Below are positions 11,120-21,380 of a stretch of DNA of 64,000 nt, one piece after another. The notes beneath the pieces were generated by a model. That model was not told the DNA's origin. It ran no database searches and saw only the letters and a list, made by a program, of their open reading frames with translations. Location of the stretch: contig CM068544.1 in assembly GCA_035048495.1 (NCBI GenBank), positions 47,269,893 through 47,333,892 of the forward strand, in the 5' to 3' direction. Each line of letters opens with the position of its first letter. Position 1 is the stretch's first letter. Source of the stretch: Euptelea pleiosperma. Its lineage: Eukaryota; Streptophyta; Magnoliopsida; Ranunculales; Eupteleaceae. Position numbers and translations under genes: made by a program.

Positions 11120-11382
11120 GAGTAAAACTTCGATGACAGGGGGCCCTGTCATCGAAGGAGAAGACAGGGCAGCAGATGATGACACGTGGATTTGTACGGA
11201 CTGACCACCTCGGCCTCACTGCCCACGGAAACTGGTGAGTGTTTTGGCAAAAAAGCACTTGAGTACTCACCTGGGTACGTGTGTGGTGAGGCCAAGGTGG
11301 TCAGTCTGTACAAATCCACGTGCCGAGATCTGCTGCCCATCTTCTCCTTCGATGACAGGGCCCGGTCATCAAAGTTTTATCC
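11120..11382. mobile_element. Mutator-like MITE with perfect 9-bp target duplication
   Basis: The element begins GAGTAAAACTTCGATGACAG and ends GTCATCAAAGTTTTATCC. It is flanked by identical 9-mers GTTTTTGTC at 11111-11119 and 11383-11391. The arms pair for more than 100 bp around a short centre near 11245. Near the left end is a perfect 14-bp hairpin (CTTCGATGACAGGG, then GG, then its complement). Its termini match those of family 1, but its interior differs, so it is a sister subfamily. Confidence 0.88.
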
Positions 11383-11711
11383 GTTTTTGTCAACCCTCGC
11401 TTTGAATTCCTCGGACATGGAATCCAATTTCAATTTTTGGAGGGTGGTGAAAAGTCGCAATCCATCAGGAAGCATTTTCAACGGAGATGCAACTGTTTAA
11501 GACTGGGTAAACTCCTTCCTCAACCCTGCACCCTTCATTCTTCCAAATGGTGTAAATCTTGAAATTGAGGAAACCCTCCAGCTAAGAAAACCATTTCCTT
11601 TTCCTTTGCTGCTTTCAACATCCATATATATAAATACGAAGGAAACTTCAGGTTTGGCAGTTTTCTGAGCGTTGGCAACATATCTTCCTTACTTTGCATA
11701 TAAGCAACTTA

Positions 11712-12148
11712 GGGTCTGTTTGGTACGTGAGAAAAAGAGTTCCGACGGCGAATATTATCTTGGCTAAATATTTGCTCATATCAATATTTAACAATGTTTG
11801 GTACGTTTATGAGCTAGCTCACTTCAGCTTACTTCATTTTCTTTCAATTTGAGTGGGTCCCACATATCAAAGTAAGTCAAAAATAGGTTGGGCGAGTGCG
11901 GGAACCACATATTATGTCAAAAGGATAAAAAAAAAATAATTCATTTTTATCTTTTTTATATATTAAAAAATTAATTTTTATTGAAAATAGTGATTTTCCA
12001 GTGAGAAAATTTTCTCACCAAGGCATAATCGGGGTGAAAATATTTACACAGGGGGAGGTGATCAAATGTTTTCCCACCGCGGAGGGCAAATATGTGGGCC
12101 CGGCTAAATATTTTATTTTCCCGCCGCGGTGCGTTACCAAACAGGCCC
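11712..12148. mobile_element. PIF/Harbinger (Tourist-like) MITE
   Basis: The terminal inverted repeats are GGGTCTGTTTGGTACG on the left and the complement of GGGCCTGTTTGGTAACGC on the right. They are flanked by TTA at 11709-11711 and 12149-12151, the 3-bp target typical of Harbinger elements. The interior is AT-rich with no coding capacity. Confidence 0.8.
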
Positions 12149-12604
12149 TTAAGGTCGGTCAAATTAGGTGAAAATTCGTCTGACTTGGCCTAAATTGATG
12201 GTTGGGGCTGATGAGTCGATGGGTGACTTTTAGAAGTCTTAGACAATGAGCAAAAGATAGCTTAAAATGAAAGACAGAGATGAAACTGTACATGTTATAT
12301 ATAAACACACAAAATGAATGGAGATTTCTCGAAAATCAATACATTTGCCGGTCATGGCCTCTATGATGCTGCAGAAGACTTTCTTTAGACTGCATGTATA
12401 TATATATATATATAAATATGTATAAATGGGTTGTCACATCCCAATTTGCTCCAAGCTTCTCATCCTCTTTTAGAACGAAACCTGTGCATACAAAGTAGAC
12501 AAACCTCATTAACACAAGTTGATTATTAAACACTAAGCATGGTTCAATGTCTCTTTTTGCCTTATTTTAACTAACTATTACTGAGATGATTATAGATTGG
12601 GTAT

Positions 12605-12925
12605 GTATGGTTTCATACCAGAACCACAATATGAGCCACATGGCATATTCTTAGAGATTTCTGATCATATGGATGTTTGGCTCAACCCCAGATGGATGTA
12701 CATATCAAAACTTAGCCTGATTACTGATTCGTAAGCATTGGATTGGAGTTTGGAGTCGTTTTCATGGGTTGATTTTTTAACTGTGGAATTTTAGCATTAT
12801 TTGGGGTACAAAGATCCATAGGTTTGAACTCACGTATCCGACTGATTATTGGTCTCTAGAGATTTTGCCAAACACCCATACGGTCAACGTCCTGTAAGAG
12901 TGTGCCACATTGTTGATATTGTGGG
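12605..12925. mobile_element. Palindromic MITE, family 1
   Basis: The left arm starts near 12625 (AATATGAGCCACATGGC) and runs through ATGGATGTTTGGCTC and TTAGCCTGATTACTG. The right arm ends GCCAAACACCCATACGG, then AAGAGTGTGCCACATTG and GATATTGTGG. The arms are clearly inverted copies. The outer termini are eroded. Confidence 0.65.
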
Positions 12926-13048
12926 GGGTCAGCAATGTGCTACTCTTTTTTGAAAACAAGATAATCAAAATATTTAACCTAATTAAATATGAAAAAATAT
13001 AAAATATAAGGGTCGTGATGTAACAAGGTAAATAAGGCTTTTCGGCAT

Positions 13049-13371
13049 GGGGAAGCACGGTTTTTGTTACTCACCGCTGTCATCTGGGCCCATTGACAGC
13101 ATGGATGTTTGGCCCAACCCATAGTAGACATTCATACAAAAAATCAGCTTGTTTTGTTGAATTTAGCCGTTGTTTTAGTGCTCAAAAGTAGTGGTTGAAT
13201 CCAATGGCTATAATCATGTCTTAAAACGTACTAAAATCTAATGGTTAGAAATTAAAAAACAGGATGATTTTTGGTGTGTACATCAACCAAGGGGTGGGCT
13301 AAACGTCCATGAGGTCAGTAGGGGCCCAGATGGAAGCGGTGAGTAACAAAAAATCATGCTTCCGCACGCCA
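13049..13371. mobile_element. Foldback MITE, family 1 relative
   Basis: The long inverted ends are GGGAAGCACGGTTTTTGTTA and the complement of ACAAAAAATCATGCTTCCGC. They are followed inward by ACTCACCGC...ATCTGGGCCC, then ATGGATGTTTGGCCC, and the inverted equivalents. The interior words (AATCAGCTTG, TGGTTAGAAATT) resemble family 1, so it is probably a related subfamily with different termini. A second, partial copy starts near 26815. Confidence 0.65.
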
Positions 13372-13379
13372 AAAAGCGT

Positions 13380-14040
13380 GAGGTATGCCTTGTTACATCT
13401 TCATCCAAAATATAGTGGATTTTAATATCTTTTTGCGTATAGAGATCTTCTTGGTACGTCAGTGGTGCGACGTTTTGAACCTTGAAGATAAGCAACGAAC
13501 AAAAAAGAAAGAGTAAGGGTATGGTGCAAAGCAACACCAAGGTCCATGCGTTGGCCCGTCACCACCAATAATGCACCCAGTGCCCATTGACGACGACCGC
13601 CTAACATTTCAGAAATTCCTTATTTGTGAAAACACCCGTGCGAACTTTGTAAGACAAAAAATGGTCACAAATATTACCTGAAACACGATTGGTGATGGAT
13701 GTGTTGATTAAGCAAACCCCACTTGTGAATCACCTTCTTCGTCTACTTCACTCTTACTTCTTGTAGAAGCTTGTGATAGGTTGGAAACCCCTTTTGGCAA
13801 GCCGAAACCTGCGCACACGGCACACAATATGCTCAATCCAAAGCTCTCTAACATTAAGTGCGCAATACGCACTGTTCTTGAGCTTCTAGAATGATGTCTA
13901 AGTAACGCAAAGTCGCAAACTTAATGGACGGATCGCACCGTTCTCACCAGTTAGGTTTGAAGTCAAGAACATACCACATGACCGTACCCACCCAGTGTCA
14001 CTTTCTTTTAAGCGGTCAAATTTTTTTGGTGAATGTCAAG
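13380..14040. other. Unassigned intergenic DNA
   Basis: I see no gene. The part from 13640 to 13990 is less repetitive than its surroundings and could be a remnant of a larger element such as an LTR. No matching partner was found in the window. Confidence 0.4.
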
Positions 14041-14115
14041 GGTTTAAATGCCCGTTATGACTGTTATAACGGCCATTATAATGGGTCACGGCCGTTATAA
14101 CGGGCAACACCAGTC
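14040..14115. mobile_element. Fragment of the TAACGG-rich MITE
   Basis: A short stretch of the words GTTATAACGGCCATTATAA and CGGCCGTTATAACGGG is found alone. It matches the interior of the elements near 3090 and 28131. No termini are kept. Confidence 0.5.
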
Positions 14116-14397
14116 ACGTCTTTGTTAAAAAAAGTCAAAATATTAATCTTTTTAAAAACAACCTTAATAAATAAAAAAATTCTCAATTCGAGCATTTTTT
14201 TCATGGTGAGTTCCAAGTTCACGATGGAAAAATGTTCAAATCCAACGACTATAAATCACCAATCAGCTCATTTTTAGTGTGTAGGTCCACCAGGGTGTGG
14301 GCCAGACAACCAATCATGGGTCAGTAAGCTGAAAAGGTGTGCCACGTGGTTTTTGATGGGTTTTTCCAAAATTGCTTTCCAGGGCTGATAGCTAATT

Positions 14398-14800
14398 ATA
14401 TTACTGAAAATTCTATATTACAGAATTCTGTATCAAAATTTTGATGCAGATGTCCCTCAAACTCAAATTGCCACGTATGACATTCGGGCCCACTAGCCCC
14501 CTGATTGTTTGGCCCACACATTGGTGGACCCACACACCAAAAATAGAGTGATTGGTGATTTCGATCCATTGTATTTGAACACTTTTTCATCATTGGCCCG
14601 TTCATGAAGCCCATAGTGAAAAAGTGCTCGAATCCTATGGCTAGAAATCGCAAATCATTCTGATTTTTGGTATGTAGGTCCACCAATGTGTGGGACAAAA
14701 ATTCAGGGGGCCAGTAGGTCCGAAAGAGTGTACACGTGGCAATTTGAGGGACTTCTGCATCAAAATTTTGATACAGAATTCTGCATCATAGAACAGCGGC
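14398..14800. mobile_element. Foldback MITE, GATACAGAATTCTG type
   Basis: The arms at about 14398-14550 and 14655-14800 are inverted copies. The left begins ATTACAGAATTCTGTATC, then AAAATTTTGATGCAG; the right ends CTGCATCAAAATTTTGATAC, then AGAATTCTGC. Further in are CACTAGCCCCCTGATTG and its inverted partner CAGGGGGCCAGTAGG. Each terminus itself contains small palindromes (CAGAATTCTG, CAAAATTTTG). The target duplication is not resolved. Confidence 0.7.
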
Positions 14801-14983
14801 TCAATTATTACTGGGAGTATCCCGTAATTATCTCTACATTTGGAAGATTCTCATCGTCCCATTGAAATAAATATCGTTGATATTTAATCCCTTATGCAAA
14901 CTGACGAAAACACCCCTATCCTTTTTCTTCTTTTCCATTTGATTGCCCAATCGAGGAGAGAGAGAGAGATAGAGAGAGCTTAC

Positions 14984-15623
14984 AGCTTCAATGTCAATTT
15001 TGTAAATAAGCAGCTTTCTTCTCTCTCGACAGCTGGTCCGATACGCAACGACGATATGACAGACTGCCAAAACCAGCGAACAAATAAACAAGGCTACTTC
15101 CATAGATCGAAGATACCCATCATGGCTGTTGCTCGAAGAACCAAAGACATAAGAGGCCTTTAGCGAAACAAACACCAGCGACAGCAATGAACACAAGGTA
15201 GTAATCCCCAAGTAAGGCCCACGAGAGCGTCTCGGCCCATCACATAAACAATAAACACCTGGAACAAGAACAAAATCACCAACCCATATTAGCTTCTTCT
15301 CAAATATTTGGGTTCAAAAGCAAATTGGTGGGTTCTTAGATCTTACAGAATATAACAGCTGATCTAACTATGGAAATAATAGGTACATCGATGAGAGAGT
15401 AGCGAAAATCGTAGTTCCTGAGCTGAGACGAGATAACCTCTAACGATAAAGATGAAGGAGAGAGAGAAGCAGAGAGAACAGCAGAAGGGAGAATGGTATC
15501 GGCTATAACGAGAAGAACAGGAGTAGAAAATATGAGAAGAGAAGCCAACATGGTGATCAAGAAGAACAGAGTCTTCACACCTCTCAAAACCCTTCTCGAT
15601 TTCTCGACTTTGCTTAATCCCAT
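14984..15623 (-). pseudogene. 5' two exons of a multi-pass alpha/beta-hydrolase-family protein
   Basis: On the minus strand, exon 1 is 15623-15347 and exon 2 is 15258-14984, joined by a GT-AG intron of 88 nt. The two exons give 184 aa in frame with no stop. The start reads MGLSKVEKSRRVLRGVKTLF. About four membrane segments follow: one after residue 18, one around VPIISIVRSAVIFCVYC, one around LCSLLSLVFVSLKASYVFG, and one in VALFICSLVLAVCHIVVAYR. The end reads RRKLLIYKIDIEA, directly before a good donor GTAAGC. This resembles the N-terminal membrane part of a plant family I recall with At1g15490, At1g52750 and At1g80280, annotated as alpha/beta hydrolases of about 650 aa. No hydrolase exons are seen further left on the minus strand, so it is either a truncated gene or a gene with an intron longer than 15 kb. 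The family name is from memory and of moderate certainty. Confidence 0.6.
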
Positions 15624-15959
15624 CTTTTCCGACGAAAAAGAAAGAGAAAGAAAATTTTCAGAGAGAGAAGTTGTTTTGGGAAAGAAACAAAGGGGAAAGG
15701 TTTTAAAAAGGGGGATTTCGGTTTAGAGAGTAGAGAGAAAGAGAGAGAAACGGGGACGAAGCATGGAATGAAGTTGCAGCTTGCAGGCGAAGGTGAGATG
15801 CTTTGACCAGACTTGTCATCGAGCCATCGAGGTGAGTGATGACGCCAAAGACTTTAGACTTTATCGGTGGAAACACGAGGAAGTTGCCAGTCAAATAGAG
15901 GCTTCTCTTTTGTTCCAAGTGGCAGGGTCCCTCCAAATTAACGTAATTACCTAACCTCA

Positions 15960-16500
15960 CTTTTTTTTTTCTTTTTAATTAGTAGCAATGTTATAAATAT
16001 AGAACCGGTGAACGAACCGGTTTTTTTTGTCAAACTGGTCTGACCAACCGTGGTTCAATGGTCAGACTGGACCCACAGCGAGATTTTTTATAGTTTGCTT
16101 ATCCTACTCACAAATAATAGGACATTTCGATATTCCTAACCTCATGAAAAATATATCCTACTTTAATGAGTGAAGGTCCTTCTTGTATTCTACCAAAAAT
16201 GTCTCAAACTGTCATAAATGCCCTTTTTTTTTTCTTCTTCTATTCATTAATTTATTCACTTGGTAGGGGCTTTCTGGTCTTTTTGGCGTCAAAAGACATA
16301 TCAAATTTATTCAAAAAATTCTTATTCATAATATGACCCTCAAATTTTTTAAATCGACATATTTTTTCTTTCTGTTTTTGAAAATTTTTTAATTTATAAA
16401 GGTGCTTTCGTCATTCAATTTTTTTACATTTCAACTCAACTGTTAAAGTATTTATTGAATCCCCACGTGGACCTGAACTCTAGCCCTTCAATAAAATTAG
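15960..16500. other. AT-rich DNA upstream of the hydrolase fragment
   Basis: There is no gene. 15995-16075 has an AACCGG...CCGGTT-rich patch (GAACCGGTGAACGAACCGG) that also occurs near 19545-19620 and suggests a dispersed repeat. The rest is AT-rich DNA with poly-T runs. Confidence 0.4.
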
Positions 16501-16519
16501 ATGTTAGTGTACATCATCA

Positions 16520-16825
16520 AAGTTGATGACATACTCACAATATAAGCCACATGGCACACTATTAGATGATACTAACCGTATGGATGTTTGGCATATCTTT
16601 AGATGGACTGACATAACAAAAAGCAGCCTGATTAGTGATTTCTAACCTTTGGATCATAAAGCTCGAGATCCACGATTACAAATAAACCAAGAAAATGTCT
16701 CTAATTCAACCGATAGAAATTAGTAATCATGATGATGTTTAGTATGTAGGGCCAACTAGCTAGGTATGGGTCAAACATCCACACAGTCAGTGGTCTCTAA
16801 GAATATGCCACCTGGCAAAAACGTG
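16520..16825. mobile_element. Palindromic MITE, family 1
   Basis: The left end has CATCAAAGTTGATGACATAC, then ATAAGCCACATGGCACACTA. The right arm has AAACATCCACACAGTCAG, then TCTCTAAGAATATGCCACC. The centre carries AACCTTTGGATC and the inverted GATAGAAATTAGTAATC. Confidence 0.65.
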
Positions 16826-16929
16826 GCACCAATTATTTGGTGTCAAAATTCAACATTTACAAAAAAAAACTAATAATTAATTAAAAGTTACTCGTACTTA
16901 CACCATTATTAAAAGGGTAATGATCACAT

Positions 16930-17165
16930 GGTCCTCCATGGACGTACATGGTGGGTCGTTTCTTCATTGGCCAAAAATCTACCTCGAGATGCATGCTAAA
17001 TAGTGATGCTCAAAATTCTACGGTTAAAAATAGACCCATGAAAATGACTCAAATTGAATGCTTAGAAATCATTAATCAAGCTGATTTTTTGCAGGTAGGT
17101 CCACCTAGGGATGGGCCAAACGTCCATACAGTCAATGGTCTCTAAGAGTGTGTCACGTGTAAGGT
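16930..17165. mobile_element. Family 1 MITE, right part
   Basis: A right arm runs from about 17036 (AAAATGACTCAAATTGAATG) to 17159 (AAGAGTGTGTCACGTG). The left side lacks the usual GAGCCACGTGGC start, so the element is truncated or replaced. Confidence 0.55.
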
Positions 17166-17456
17166 TCTACCACGTGTAAGGTGAAACGTGCATAGTACAT
17201 GGAGTCCCCCCAGTTAAATTTAATTTGATAAATCCATACAATCCAATCAAAATATTATTTTGGGTCAATTTTTATATGGTTAACATTGTTGAAATGAACT
17301 GATTTTTGGTGATGATGATTGTCATGGCAAAGACAACTCATTGTATGGTTGGATTGTCCAACATGATCTAATTTGAACCCCACCACCGGGTGTAAGAATT
17401 GGATATAAGCAAGCATTATAAGATCCAAACCACAAGAGGGCGTTCAGCTACACATG

Positions 17457-17853
17457 TAGGGGTGTCAACGGGTCGGTTCCGGTTCGGTTCCTAAGGTGAC
17501 CAGAACCGGAACAATCGGTTCCGGTTCTTATCGGTTCGGTTCCTTAACGGTTCCGGTTCTCAGAGTGATGGATCCGGAACCGGAACCGATTATGTATTTA
17601 TGTCGGTTCTGGGTATATTAGGTCAAATCTTGCGAATATCAGAATATTTACACTATATTTATTTATTGGTACCCGTTCTTATTGGTTCGGTTCCGGTTCT
17701 TATCGGTTTCGGTTCCATATTAGGCTACCCAGAACCGGAACCGTTATTGTCGGTTCGGTTCCGGTTCCGGTTACTTTTTAATCGGTTCCCAAAAATGTGG
17801 AACCGGAACCAGTATTTTCGGTTCCGGTTAAACGGGTAAAATTGACACTCCTA
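17457..17853. mobile_element. hAT-like MITE built from GGTTCCGGTTC words
   Basis: The termini TAGGGGTGTCAACGGG and TTGACACTCCTA are inverted. Identical 8-mers TACACATG flank them at 17449-17456 and 17854-17861, the 8-bp duplication expected of hAT elements. The interior is a loose array of GGTTCCGGTTCGG and its complement CCGGAACCG, so the single strand can fold in many registers. There is no transposase. It was inserted into the first unit of the tandem repeat that follows. Confidence 0.85.
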
Positions 17854-17861
17854 TACACATG

Positions 17862-18310
17862 GCCACAGAAAGTTAGAAGGGGAAAGAAGCATACCATACT
17901 AGAGGAGTGCAAAAGTTTTTTGCCATAAAGGCGACAATATGAGCAATCTCAAAGTCCCATTGAAGAGATGGGGGGGAAGAAGTAGGGGGCTCTCACATGG
18001 CCTTAGAAAGCCAAAAGGGGGAAGAAGGAGTTTGAAAGTTTTTTGCCATAAAAGGCGACAATATGGGCAATCTCGTAGAAATGGGGGATGGGAGAGGAGG
18101 GTGTCCTCCCATCCCTACACATGGCCTTAGAAATTCAGAAGGGGGAAGAAGCAGACCAGACTAAAGGAGAGCAGAAGTTTCTTTGCCTTAAAAGGTGACA
18201 GTATGGGTAGTCCCATTAAAGAAATGGGGCGAGGGCACCATCACATCACTACACATGCATGGCCTCAAAAAGGAGAAGAAGCAAATCATAGTAGAGGAGA
18301 GCGAAAGCTT
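17862..18310 (+). repeat. Tandem repeat of 124-138-bp units, about 3.3 copies
   Basis: Units begin with GGCC at about 17861, 17999, 18123 and 18261. Each contains AGAAGGGGGAAGAAGCA-like words, then TTTTTTGCCATAAAAGGCGA, then GGGCAATCTC and AAGAGATGGGG. An isolated relative of the unit's second half lies near 18895-18970. Function unknown. Confidence 0.8.
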
Positions 18311-18364
18311 TTTAATGAACTAATACTTATGTTTGTAATTGCCATATAACTATACTAGGGGACG

Positions 18365-18760
18365 CCATGTGCGATGCACGTGCACCTTACACATAGCACA
18401 CTCTTAGAGATCATTGACCGTATATATGTTTGGCTCATCCTTAAGGTGGACCTACATACCAAAATTCATCCCAATAGTAATTTCTATCCATTGTATTATA
18501 GTATTTTTCATAGTTTCTTTTTAACCATATATTTTGAGTATTATTTGGAAGAAATGGCATATTATTAGAGACCACTAACCCTATGGATGTTTGGCCCATC
18601 CCCAAGTGGACCTACATGCAAAAATTCAGCCCAAATAGTGATTTCTAAGCATTCGATTGAAGTCATTTTCAAGGTTGATTTTTAACCGTGGAATTTGAGC
18701 ATTTCTATTTAGCACACAATTCAAGATGCATTTTTTGCCAATGACAAAACGACACATGTT
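18365..18760. mobile_element. Two consecutive family 1 MITE left arms
   Basis: Left arms start near 18385 (TTACACATAGCACACTC) and 18557 (TGGCATATTATTAGAGACC). Both run through ATGGATGTTTGGCCC, then CCTACATGCAAAAATTCAGC, in the same direction, without the inverted right arms. This is an array of truncated copies, like 3825-4420. Confidence 0.55.
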
Positions 18761-19124
18761 ATGCACGTCAATAGACTTTGGATCATGTTATTATTACCCC
18801 TTTAATAATGGGGTAAGTACAAGTAACTTCAGATTATTTTTTTTTCCTTTTTTTTGTTGTAAAAATTGAATTGTGATACCAAATAATTGGTGCCTCGTTG
18901 AAGAGATGGCTAGAGGAAAGGTTTTCTCCTTCAAGGCCATAGCACGGGCAGTCCGACTGAAGAAATGGCTAATATAACAGAAGTAAAAAGGAATTTCAAT
19001 GCAACCATTCTTCTGTAAAATCATTAATCATCCCCAAATCATTTTATTTTGTTTCGTTCAAATCATATTTACATACGATTGAGGAAACCCTCGATTGAGT
19101 ACCTGGAATCCCTCGATTGAGGAA

Positions 19125-19290
19125 GCCCCAAACTCCTCACCATCTGTTGCGCGTATGGTCAAATGCGGGAGTGATCAAATAGATGAGGGAGATTGAGTGG
19201 CTAAAATCTAACTGTCGACATTAGATGGATGGATTTGATCCCAACCACTCTTTATCTTATGAAGCCAAATAAGATAGAAGATAAGACAAC
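19125..19290 (-). repeat. Inverted copy of part of the 23-kb tandem repeat
   Basis: Words such as GAGATTGAGTGGCTAAAATC and GATGGATGGATTTGATCCC, then CTTATGAAGCC, are the reverse complement of 23215-23335. A unit of that repeat therefore exists in the opposite direction 4 kb away. Confidence 0.7.
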
Positions 19291-19937
19291 TGAGATGTTT
19301 TGTTATACAGATAGAACGCTCAGTAACAAACCAGAGGCATTTTTGGGTATGAGAAATAATTCGCTGGTCTTTGAAGGTCCCCTGCCAAAATGTCTGACAC
19401 GTACTTCAAGGCCTAAACCCAATCCACGTTAACAACTTGGTTAGTTGGGTAAGGGGGGTACTCGTGTCAAACATTTTGGGAGGGGACCTTCAAAGTTTGA
19501 AGGACCCCGGACCAGCGAATTTTTTCTCTTTTGGGTATATTGGGGTTTGGTTGGACCACCGGTTCAAATTTTCTTACCAGTCAAACTCGGTTGGAGCACC
19601 GGTTCGGTCCGGTTTTGAAAGCAATGTTTTGCAGTCAAGGTAATAGTAGTATTTAATATTCATCATAAGAAAAATGTAATATCTACCCTATAACAAACTT
19701 GACTTCATAGGTGCGTTGGTCGCACTTTTTCATTTTATTCCTCTTCTCGAATCAATTTCTAGAGTATGGCAGCTTCGTCTTTCCTTGCCTATTTGGCACT
19801 GATTATGAGCAGCTCGACTTTTCCCACAACAGATTTTTCCTTTTCTCACAGCGTCTTGAGTTGACACTTTCAAAACTGCCCTTTCGGCCGAAACGTTCCT
19901 ACTCACTCGTGTGACGCCCACTCTCGTGGTGATTATG

Positions 19938-20230
19938 GAGTAAAACTTCTGTCACAACCAACAATACGAGCCACGTGGTACACTATTAGAGGGTGCTGAC
20001 CTTATGGATGTTTTGGCCAGTCACTCGGTAGACCTGCAAACCAAAAATCAGCCTGATTAGTGATTTACAACCTTTGAAAATAACTTCAATCCAACGCTTG
20101 GAAATCACTAATCAAGCTGTTTTTTGGTTTGCAGGTCCACTGAGGAACTGGCTAAACATCCATACGGTTAGCTCGTATTGTTGGTTGTGATCGGCTTCGG
20201 TCACAATATCTTGTGACATAAGTTTCACTC
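19938..20230. mobile_element. Family 1 MITE with 9-bp target duplication
   Basis: The element begins GAGTAAAACTTCTGTCACAA and ends TTGTGACATAAGTTTCACTC. The flanks GTGATTATG (19929-19937) and GTGATTGTG (20231-20239) match at 8 of 9 positions. Inside are AATACGAGCCACGTGG, the CTGATTAG word and the inverted equivalents. This is one of the best-bounded copies. Confidence 0.85.
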
Positions 20231-20404
20231 GTGATTGTGTTGATTGACATTTGTGATGGATGGTTCGCATTGCTTTATGTTCTGTGTTTGAGCTATGTTG
20301 TTGTTCACCATGGAAGATGTCCTCTTTATGTCCACACCATCGGATGGCCTTCAGGAGCAGTGGTGGAGCCAGGGGGGTTGTCTACCTTCATCTTTGAATT
20401 TTTG

Positions 20405-20800
20405 CACATCCCTAGGTGGTCTACAGTATGAGCCAGTGCAACACTCTCAAACTTCAATGTTGGCCCATCCTTAGGTGGACCACAGTATTTGCCACGTGCA
20501 ACACTCTTAGAGACCACTGATCGGATGGATGCTTGGCCCTTCCCTAGGTGGATTTATATACTAAAAATGAGCCTCATATTAGTATTTTCTAACCTTTGGA
20601 TCTAAGTACCCCAAATTATATTTTAACCCAACGGTTAAAAATATTCCCATGAAAAAGAGTCAAATACAACAATTAGAAATCGTTAATCAAGCTGAATTTT
20701 GGTCTGTGGGTCCACCTGGGGATGTGCCAAACATCCATACGGTCAGTGGTTTACAAGAGTGTGCCATGTGGTTCATACTATGATCCGTCGTCAACGTCGA
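20405..20800. mobile_element. Family 1 MITE with doubled left end
   Basis: The left-arm start occurs twice, near 20410 (CACATCCCTAGGTGGTC) and 20465 (CATCCTTAGGTGGACCACAG). It is followed by AGAGACCACTGATCGGATGG and the usual centre. The right arm ends with CGGTCAGTGGTTTACAAGAG, then TGCCATGTGG. A short ACCGATG tandem (20803-20825) follows immediately. Confidence 0.6.
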
Positions 20801-20839
20801 TGACCGATGACCGATGACCGATGTCCACATCACAGATTT

Positions 20840-21380
20840 ACTAAAAAAGTTGGCTCCATGTTGATGGGCTTTTAATTGTTCATTTTTATAAGGGGTAATT
20901 CCGTCAATAAAAAAGCCATCGGCTGTTATCAACATTGTAGATTGACCGTCGCTTGCCACTTTGCCCACCCTTGAACAAAATCCTTCTTGAGGCGTACACC
21001 AACAGTTTGTATTTGTTTTATTTCGGCATCATCATCTAGAACTATTTCGTAATTCGAATTTATTTAGAACTATATCTTCTATCAAGGCATATGTCTTCCG
21101 ATCTGATTCCAGCTCGGTGCTGACAACACCGTTGGAATGCACGGCCGAGCACACGAACACCAAGAGGGTCAGAAAAATGGGGTCCCCTGAGCCCGTCCCT
21201 TAACAAAATTAAAATAAAAGGAGGATGGCTTGCCTTAATTTGTGAAGAAATTTCATTATAGAAGAATGAAGGGCATATATTGGAAAAATAAAATGTGAGC
21301 AGCTTGGAGCCTGAAGGATTGATTTTTTTATAAAATAAAATATTATTCTTAGTTTTAGTCAAACAATCATAATTTTTGAA
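20840..21380. other. Intergenic repeat-derived DNA, no gene
   Basis: The part near 21090-21200 contains GGTCCCCTGAGCCCG, which recurs near 25340, so it probably belongs to the duplicated block. No coding signal. Confidence 0.4.

Noticed and set aside
11149..11500. Opposed open frames of similar sequence on both strands
   Set aside because: They are mirror images that come from the inverted arms of a MITE, not genes.
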